Shown in pieces: positions 7,672 through 13,397 of a DNA stretch of 28,860 nt. The position numbers and the translations under genes are program-made. The DNA is from Verrucomicrobiales bacterium. Its GTDB lineage: Bacteria; Verrucomicrobiota; Verrucomicrobiia; Verrucomicrobiales; Verrucomicrobiaceae. Every line of letters starts with the position of its first letter. Positions within the stretch are counted from its first letter, which is position 1. The notes beneath the pieces were generated by a model. It was given only the letters and a program-made list of their open reading frames with translations, made no database searches and was not told the origin of the DNA. The stretch is taken from assembly GCA_003506995.1 (NCBI GenBank), contig DNXB01000421.1:3326-32185 (forward strand). The letters run 5' to 3'.

Positions 7672-9096
7672 TCACAGCTCTCCCATTCCACCGCGCTTGA
7701 TCCAGTCGTTCAGTGGCTCGAACTGAGCCACATCGAGCGTGATGCCGCAGCCAAACGGTGCGGCGTTCACAGTCTGCAAAACGAGCTGGCCGTTTTCAAT
7801 CTGTAGGGTCGCAAAACCTTCGGCGTGGCGTTGATACAGGCCGGAATGGTGCTCGATCATCGCATCCTGAATGGCAGAGGAGTGCATGCTCAGACCTCGG
7901 AAGTAATGATGACCGTTGCGTTCCACATGCGTGATGCCAAGCAGCGCCATGACGCTCAAATCTTGCAGCAAGGCCACCGGACCCGCGTTGGCGAGGTCTT
8001 CGCCGCTCAAGATCGGGCCGCCGGGAATGCTTGCGGCGCGTTTTTTGAGCAGGGCGGCATTGGCGAGGCCCTTGACGATGCCTTTGCAGTTCTTGTGGCT
8101 CGTGCCGCGATAGCCGAGGTCGAGCGCGAGCGGCAGGTCGGCCAGGGAGCCGTCGCTTTCGTCAATGATCATGCCCAAACTGTCTCCCACGGCCTCGTTC
8201 AGTGCCTTGGAACGATGCAGCGGCTGCTCAATGAGCAGCAGGCTGCGGAACAACGGCGCAAGTGCGGCATCGGCGCTCAGCGTCGCATAAAAGTCACGGA
8301 AGCTCGCCAGATCGTAGAACTGCTCGTTGCCATCCAGCGTCGCATGAAAGCCATCGGGGCAGTGGGTGGTGAGGATGCGTGTGATCTCGCGCAGACGCGG
8401 CAGATCGGTCTCCGGTTTGCCGCAGACTTTGATCTTGAAGTAGCGCAGGCCGTAGGCGCGGATGTTTTCCTCCAGCGTGTAGGGCAGCCCGTCATTCAAG
8501 GCACCGTCGGCGGCGGTGAGCGGATCGCCGAGGCCGATCGTGTGCCGCGCATGCACACGTGCCAGCGGCTGCGGAGCAATGACATCGCTCACCCGCATGC
8601 CACGCAGTTCCTCGCGCACTTCACCGAGATCAATGCTGAGCACATCGGAGCGCAGCACCGCATGCAGCGGCTGTCCCAGCGCCTTGCACAGACCATCGAG
8701 CACCGCACGCTCGATCAAACTCACGCCCAGATTCGCCAGCAACGGCGGCACCGCCTTCATCTTGGCCCAGTTGGTCTGCTCCGCATACAAATTCTGCCAC
8801 CACGCGAAGAATCCCGTCGCCTTCTCCGCCGCCAGTCGTGCAATGCGCGAGGCATTCTGAATCACCGCGATCATCTCCGCCAGATCGACCTCGAACAGCG
8901 TGTCGGGATCCTTCGTGAACCACTTCGGCGGCAGCCCTTCGCTCGCCAGACCGCTCAATGCCTTGCCATCGACCTGCAAATTCACCGTCACAAACAAATG
9001 CGGCAGCGCGCTCATGCTGGCGATGCCGTACTTGAACGGAAACCGCGTGTGCATCGGCAGCACATGAAACTGAAAGGACTCGATGGTGAAAATCAT
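7672..9096 (-). CDS. Enolase-superfamily enzyme (mandelate racemase/muconate lactonizing subgroup)
   Basis: The protein has about 474 residues when started at ATG 9096 (MIFTIESFQFHVLP); a GTG at 9144 is also in frame. The barrel carries expected superfamily markers in order: YFKIKV (KxK with catalytic Lys), LDGNEQFYDL (first metal-ligand Asp), LLIEQPLHRS (Glu ligand), IIDESDGS (third acidic ligand), then TSHKNCKG with the second Lys. Two lysines on opposite sides of the barrel fit the muconate lactonizing-type subgroup, which abstracts a proton alpha to a carboxylate with bound magnesium. It is longer than the usual 360-400 residues because the N-terminal capping part is extended. The substrate cannot be named. 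No clear Shine-Dalgarno precedes either start. Confidence 0.85.
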   Translation of the reverse strand: MIFTIESFQFHVLPMHTRFPFKYGIASMSALPHLFVTVNLQVDGKALSGLASEGLPPKWFTKDPDTLFEVDLAEMIAVIQNASRIARLAAEKATGFFAWWQNLYAEQTNWAKMKAVPPLLANLGVSLIERAVLDGLCKALGQPLHAVLRSDVLSIDLGEVREELRGMRVSDVIAPQPLARVHARHTIGLGDPLTAADGALNDGLPYTLEENIRAYGLRYFKIKVCGKPETDLPRLREITRILTTHCPDGFHATLDGNEQFYDLASFRDFYATLSADAALAPLFRSLLLIEQPLHRSKALNEAVGDSLGMIIDESDGSLADLPLALDLGYRGTSHKNCKGIVKGLANAALLKKRAASIPGGPILSGEDLANAGPVALLQDLSVMALLGITHVERNGHHYFRGLSMHSSAIQDAMIEHHSGLYQRHAEGFATLQIENGQLVLQTVNAAPFGCGITLDVAQFEPLNDWIKRGGMGEL

Positions 9097-9217
9097 GCGC
9101 GACAGGAGCGCCAACAGCCGAGAGGTCAAGCAGGCAAGTCTCACTTTCCCATTGCCGCAGCAGCGCGGTCCAGGTCTCGATGAGACGGAAAGATCTCCGC
9201 AGGTTTGTTGGCGTGAA

Positions 9218-9242
9218 GGCGGTGAACTGGGGACAGTCCGCC
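9218..9242. repeat. Imperfect hairpin in the 9097-9294 gap
   Basis: GGCGG (9218-9222) pairs with CCGCC (9238-9242), and ACTG (9226-9229) pairs with CAGT (9234-9237), leaving a 3-nt bulge and a 4-nt loop. It lies between the enolase-superfamily gene start and the BNR-protein stop, both on the minus strand. There is no T-run next to it, so a simple intrinsic terminator is unlikely. It could be a dispersed repeat or a structured leader of the downstream gene. Confidence 0.3.
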
Positions 9243-9294
9243 CTACCTTTGCCGGATCAACTGGCGTTTATTTTGGCACGTACTCCTGGGGTGG

Positions 9295-10866
9295 TCACGG
9301 AGGGGAGGCGACGCGGAGGCGCACAAAGCGTCTGCCGAGGCTTCCTGCGGGCAGTGTGGCTTTCATCTGCTGGAGGGTGCCGTTGTTGGAGAGTTCGGCC
9401 TGACTCACGCCAGTGGTGGACCAGTCATTAGCGACCAGCGTGTCACTCCATTCTACGGTGTAAGCGGCTCCGGCAGCTACTGCGGACACGCTGCGGGTGT
9501 AGATGAACTCGATGTCGCCTCCACTCCGAGTGACCAGCGTGGGCAGGGTGCTGCTGAGCGTGGGATCAAGTCCGCAGGACCATTCCAGGAGGTTCACCAA
9601 GCCGTCGTGGTCAAAGTCAAAGGTGTCCGCCGCGTCGCCGCTGTTCGCTGTCGTGCCGAAATATTGCTGACGCCAGCCTTCGATGGCGGGCGTCAGGGCG
9701 CTGAGCGGCGCGCGCCACAGGCCCATCCCTGCCGTGGAGGCGTAAAGATGCGGAGTGGCACCAGCGGTGGCCAGCAGGAATCCGGCCTCCGGGAAAGGTG
9801 GGCTTTGAGTGGACCACGCTGCGCCGCCATCCGGGGAGCGGCGCAGCGCCGCCGGCAAGTCGAAATCTCCCGCCTTGGAGGCAAAGCACAGGCCCGTGGA
9901 CGTCACGGCCACGGACTGCACCCCGCGGCCCGCGTAACCGCTGGCAAAGGCCATCTGCCTCACCCAGGTCAGCGCGCCATCAGTGCTTTTGTAGATGCCC
10001 ATCTCATCCTCTGGGTCCGCCCCTGAGGTGCCTACCGCCGCATAGGCCACGCTGGGCTGGCTGGCATCAAAGGCCACACTGTAGCACGCCTTCGGCGCGG
10101 TCAGCGCCTTGGTGCTCGTAAAAGTCCACACGCCGCCGCTGCGCAGCCCACGCCACATTCCCTGCCCGCCGCGCCCATTGCGCACGCCCACGAGCAGGAT
10201 GTCCGCATTGCTCGGATGCGCGGCGATGCTTTCGACATTCCGGGTACTCAGGCCGATCTGCTGCCACGTCACCCCCGAATCACGGGACTCCCATACGCCC
10301 AGCGAGGCGCTGGTGCTGCTGCCGAATCCCCGCGCCACCAGCCACATCACAGCGCCATCGTGACTGAAGGCCAGAGCCGAGGGCAGCGCCTCCTTCGGAA
10401 GTCCTCCGAGGCTGCCATCGCCTCCCGCCAAGAGACTCCAGTGCCAGTCCTGGGTGGCAGGCTGGAACACCCCCTTGAACAGCCCGGTGACCTTCTGCCC
10501 TTCCGCCGAGGCCAGAGCATCCTTCAGCCCCGCGTAGGCCACGTCCGGCTGCACTGGATCAAAAGCCACCATGAAGGCGGAAAAGGCCTGGAGCGTGTCG
10601 AATCGGAAGGAGTATTGGTGAAAGGACGCACCTCCATCCGCCGAGGCAAACACCCCACGGTCCGCCATCGCCACCAGGATGCGCAGCGGGTTTGCCGGGT
10701 CCACAGCCACCATGTTGTCCACCGTATTCACCACACCCCGGTTGATCCAGTTGTCCGCCCGCCTGCGGCCCTGATTGGCGGCGGGCGTGATGGCCGCCAC
10801 CGTCTGCACCTTTGTCGTATAGCGCTGCCGCCAGTTCAGCCCCTCATCGGTGCTCTGGTGGAGTTT
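9295..10866 (-). CDS. BNR/Asp-box repeat secreted protein, C-terminal part after a frameshift
   Basis: This frame continues the protein that begins at 11966. At 10866-10863 the upstream frame reads GGA AAC TCC, whereas homologous continuity (LIRLADGSLWTGKNG then KLHQSTDEGLNW) needs one more A. The downstream frame keeps Asp-box motifs (STDEGLNW, SADGGASFHQ, SRDSGVTWQ, STDGALTWV, SPDGGAAWS), as in sortilin/GH74-like beta-propellers. It ends with a module common in verrucomicrobial exported proteins: DTFDFDHDGLVNLLEWSCG with acidic calcium-binding-like residues, then a beta-rich tail with AYTVEWSDTL and RRFVRLRVASPP. Read together the two parts make about 890 residues. Because coding character is intact on both sides, a recent mutation or a sequencing error is more likely than an old pseudogene. 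Confidence 0.75.
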   Translation of the reverse strand, partial: KLHQSTDEGLNWRQRYTTKVQTVAAITPAANQGRRRADNWINRGVVNTVDNMVAVDPANPLRILVAMADRGVFASADGGASFHQYSFRFDTLQAFSAFMVAFDPVQPDVAYAGLKDALASAEGQKVTGLFKGVFQPATQDWHWSLLAGGDGSLGGLPKEALPSALAFSHDGAVMWLVARGFGSSTSASLGVWESRDSGVTWQQIGLSTRNVESIAAHPSNADILLVGVRNGRGGQGMWRGLRSGGVWTFTSTKALTAPKACYSVAFDASQPSVAYAAVGTSGADPEDEMGIYKSTDGALTWVRQMAFASGYAGRGVQSVAVTSTGLCFASKAGDFDLPAALRRSPDGGAAWSTQSPPFPEAGFLLATAGATPHLYASTAGMGLWRAPLSALTPAIEGWRQQYFGTTANSGDAADTFDFDHDGLVNLLEWSCGLDPTLSSTLPTLVTRSGGDIEFIYTRSVSAVAAGAAYTVEWSDTLVANDWSTTGVSQAELSNNGTLQQMKATLPAGSLGRRFVRLRVASPP

Positions 10867-11966
10867 CCGTTCTTTCCCGTCCACAGAGAACCGTCTGCCA
10901 GACGGATGAGCGAGTGCGGATTGGTGCGGATCGGATTGGCAGTTGCCCACCCCGCCTCCGTCACGGTCTGCCGGGCCGTCCATGTCGGCACCGCGTCCAG
11001 TCCATTGGCAGTGTAAAACAACCCGCCAGAGGCATCCTGCGACGAGCCGGCCCACACCCGCTGGCCAAAGGCGGCGGGGTCCGTCGCGACCGCCGTCCAG
11101 TCCACATTCGTCACCGGCAGATTGCCGGAAAGGCTCGTCCAGGTGGTGGTGCCAGCCTGTTTGTAGGCCACCCCGCCCGTCGTGCCGCCCAGCCCGCGGA
11201 CTGCCACCAGCAGGCGGTCGAACTGTGACGGATCTGCCAGCAGCTTCCCGCACGTCGCAGAGGGCAGGCCCGTGTTGTGCGCCATCCACGTCTCCCCGCC
11301 GTCCAGGGAGCGGAACACGCCAGCGCCGCTGCTGATCCAGAGGTCATCCGCGTCCACCGGGTTCACCAGTGTGGAGACCAGCGCCCCGGTCGTGACCGCG
11401 TAGGCAAAGCTTTCCAGCACCCCAGACCCGCCGTGGTTGTGGCGGTAAAACAGGCCATCGCCCCCGGTGTTCTCCCGCGAGCGACCAGTGCCGAAGTAAA
11501 CCACCAAGTGCCCGCCCGCCCGCGCCACAGCCAGTCCGCCGGGGTGCGCGGCAACCACCAGCCGCCCCCAGGACTGCCCCCGGTCCAGGCTGTGGTAGAT
11601 GCCATCACTCAAGGCGATGAACAGGTGATCCGCGTCCGCCGGATCAAAGGCCAGAGACTGGCAGTCTTTCGGCGTCCAGCCACTGGTGAGATACTGCCAA
11701 GTGGCACCCTCGTTCTCACTCCGCCACAACCCCGCCACATCACTGCCGAGATAGACCATGGAAGCATCCGCCGGGTCTCCCGAAACCATCAAAATCTGCC
11801 CGCCGCCGCCTGCGCCCAAAGGCACCCATCCAGTTCCCCAGGCCAGCGGCGAGCTGAGGGCTACGAGAAGCACCCATGACAAGAGCCCCGTCAGTCTGGA
11901 TAGCTGGCTGCGGATGACGGCGCTCTGCAAAGGGCTGCCTTGGGCGGGGAGGGCGGGGTCGAACAT
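10836..11966 (-). CDS. BNR/Asp-box repeat secreted protein, N-terminal part before a frameshift
   Basis: The protein starts MFDPALPAQG, with a hydrophobic signal segment (LLSWVLLVALSSPLAWG) near residues 29-45. It then reads WVPLGAGGGGQILMVSGDP and VYLGSDVAGLWRSENEGATW, the typical opening of Asp-box propellers related to xyloglucanase (GH74), sortilin and Ycf48-like proteins. Further Asp boxes are SLDRGQSW and SLDGGETW. Catalytic Asp residues of GH74 cannot be assigned, so carbohydrate binding or hydrolysis is only a possibility. In this frame translation ends at 10836, about ten residues after the shift, with the unrelated tail NSTRAPMRG. The gene starts 11 nt from a GGAGACTT repeat array, which would be in its leader. 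Confidence 0.75.
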   Translation of the reverse strand: MFDPALPAQGSPLQSAVIRSQLSRLTGLLSWVLLVALSSPLAWGTGWVPLGAGGGGQILMVSGDPADASMVYLGSDVAGLWRSENEGATWQYLTSGWTPKDCQSLAFDPADADHLFIALSDGIYHSLDRGQSWGRLVVAAHPGGLAVARAGGHLVVYFGTGRSRENTGGDGLFYRHNHGGSGVLESFAYAVTTGALVSTLVNPVDADDLWISSGAGVFRSLDGGETWMAHNTGLPSATCGKLLADPSQFDRLLVAVRGLGGTTGGVAYKQAGTTTWTSLSGNLPVTNVDWTAVATDPAAFGQRVWAGSSQDASGGLFYTANGLDAVPTWTARQTVTEAGWATANPIRTNPHSLIRLADGSLWTGKNGNSTRAPMRG

Positions 11967-11976
11967 GGCGGGGAGA

Positions 11977-12005
11977 GGAGACTTGGAGATGGGGAGACTT
12001 GGAGA
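11977..12005. repeat. Period-8 tandem repeat (GGAGACTT/GGAGATGG) before the BNR gene
   Basis: GGAGACTTGGAGA occurs at 11977-11989 and again at 11993-12005, as an 8-nt period array. It lies 11-39 nt upstream of the minus-strand start at 11966, so it occupies the position of the ribosome-binding site and leader. The same array in the opposite orientation, with one base changed per unit, lies inside the kinase gene at 15160-15188. Confidence 0.8.
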
Positions 12006-12531
12006 AGAGGAGTCAGACTGAGCGGAAGAGGTCTGGGGAGCAGCGGGACCGTGGGGGTGGGGCAGCGAGGCCCCGGAGGTGCAGCGGCGCTAGATGGCAC
12101 CTGCACGAGTTGTCGCAAAGGGCGCAGCCCCGGCACAGATCACAGGTGGCACGGCGGTTGGTGGCGCAGAGGTTCCAGTGAATGCACAAGGCGCAACTTG
12201 AACGGACCGTGCCTGCGCAGACGGATGGCAAGGCGTGTCCTTGCTGCACTGACGGTGATGAAGAAAGGCGGGAGTGCCTGCTGGAAACGAGGAAGAGCAT
12301 GCGCAGCGGGGTTGTCTGGCTCTACCCCGGACCTCAACGGTCATTTCAAAGAAAGTCACGGGAGGAACTGGCGGGCAGTCTGCCGGTGCTCCCATGCGGG
12401 ATATACCCAGCGTCACCATGATTTGTGCATATTTACTGCGGAGTCATGGAGACGTGGAATACTGGAATGCAGAACTCCCGCTCCACCGCTCCAAATACCC
12501 GCGCTCACGGGTGCCAGGGGATGCTCCCGCC
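12006..12531. other. Gene-free gap of 526 nt between the BNR gene and the sigma factor
   Basis: No convincing gene was found on either strand. The minus strand around 12100-12200 has a Cys-rich frame (CALCIHWNLCATNRR and CDLCRGCALC) without a start context or family match; I treat it as chance. Near the sigma factor's stop, ACCCG (12497-12501) pairs with CGGGT (12508-12512) across a 6-nt loop. It is followed on the minus strand by ATTT, a weak candidate terminator for the sigma factor gene. The promoter of the BNR gene should also lie here. Confidence 0.5.
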
Positions 12532-13260
12532 CTAGCTCTCAAACAGCTCCAGCAGGTGCCGGATCTCGGCTTTCGCGTCCTCGCCCTCGTCGAGGGTGCG
12601 TTTCACTTCGCGGATCAGGAACTCGCGGAAATCACCGCGCAGGCGGCTTAGGGCGATGCGCAGGGCGTTGTCCGTGAGGCCGAGGCGCGTGGCGATGGCG
12701 GCGAAGGACTCGGTCTCCGGCTCCGCGCTGCTGAGCAGCGGGGCCAGCGCGGCGTGCAGCGCCGCCTTGCCGCGCTTGTCATAATGCTCCCGCAGATGCT
12801 GGCGCACGCGCTCGATCAGTTCCATGGCCCAGCGGCGGTCAAAGTAGGTCTCGGGGGTGTCATGGGTGGCGTGCCGCTCACGCTGGTAGCGCGCCTCGTC
12901 CTCCTGCCACAGGTCTGCCTCGGCCTGGACGCGCCGGTGGCGGCGCTGCTCGCCGCGCTGGAAGTTGAGCTTGTAGCGGGAGAGCGCGGTGAGAAGGAAG
13001 GTGCGCAGCCGGCCGCGTGTTTGATCGGCCTGGCCGAGCGCGTCATGCCGCAGCATCTTCTCGAAGAAGCCCTGCAGCACATCCTCGGCGTCCTCGTGAT
13101 GCAGGCCGCTGGCGCGCAGGTAGCCGTAGAGCGGGTAGCGGTAGGTGGTGAGGACCTCCTTCACCGCTTTTTCCGCCTCCAGCGCGTCACGGCTCTTCAG
13201 CCGCGCCACGATGGACCAGTGGGTGGTCGGAAAGCGGCGTTCAGGGCGCGGTTCGCTCAT
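12532..13260 (-). CDS. ECF-type RNA polymerase sigma factor
   Basis: The 242-residue protein begins RFPTTHWSIVARLKSRD, the signature opening of the planctomycete/verrucomicrobial ECF groups that partner with Ser/Thr kinases. Sigma region 2 is at about residues 40-105 (YRYPLYGYLRASG, EDAEDVLQGFFEKML). Region 4 is near the C-terminus (SFAAIATRLGLTDNALRIAL, then SRLRGDFREFL), a helix-turn-helix for the -35 element. A charged linker (about 110-150) separates them. It lies divergent from the Ser/Thr kinase gene with 137 nt between starts; in such pairs the kinase is thought to control the sigma factor by phosphorylation (family knowledge). No anti-sigma factor gene is present. The start at 13260 places TTHWSIV at the usual distance from the N-terminus. 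Confidence 0.92.
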   Translation of the reverse strand: MSEPRPERRFPTTHWSIVARLKSRDALEAEKAVKEVLTTYRYPLYGYLRASGLHHEDAEDVLQGFFEKMLRHDALGQADQTRGRLRTFLLTALSRYKLNFQRGEQRRHRRVQAEADLWQEDEARYQRERHATHDTPETYFDRRWAMELIERVRQHLREHYDKRGKAALHAALAPLLSSAEPETESFAAIATRLGLTDNALRIALSRLRGDFREFLIREVKRTLDEGEDAKAEIRHLLELFES

Positions 13261-13397
13261 GCTGGGAGCATTCTAGGCTGCTGCGGCTAAAGTTGCACGG
13301 AAATACTTGCCAACGAGCGGGGTAGAGGATTAAAAGCATTCTCGTGCGTCAGGTCACTGTCGGCGCTTCTTGACTGAACCATTGGCCCCTCCCGCCC
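13261..13397. promoter_or_regulatory. Divergent promoter region of sigma factor and kinase
   Basis: These 137 nt separate the two divergent start codons, so both promoters must be here or overlap the genes. Towards the kinase, TTGACT occurs at 13369-13374 but too near the start to be a usual -35. Towards the sigma factor, TAGAAT is read on the minus strand about 12 nt from the ATG and could be a -10 of a leaderless message. Neither gene has a good Shine-Dalgarno. Autoregulation by the sigma factor is plausible but unproven. Confidence 0.4.

Noticed and set aside
7825..9183. Long open frame (452 codons) antisense to the enolase-superfamily gene
   Set aside because: The opposite strand has complete family motifs; the antisense product is rich in His, Arg and Gln, as expected from a mirrored high-GC gene.
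10860..10870. Programmed ribosomal frameshift in the BNR gene
   Set aside because: The site GGAAAC is not a standard slippery heptamer and no downstream pseudoknot was evident; mutation or sequencing error is simpler.
12013..12300. Cys-rich open frame on the minus strand (CDLCRGCALC)
   Set aside because: It has no plausible start context or family match, and neighbouring frames are equally open; probably a by-product of GC-rich sequence with TGC/TGT runs.
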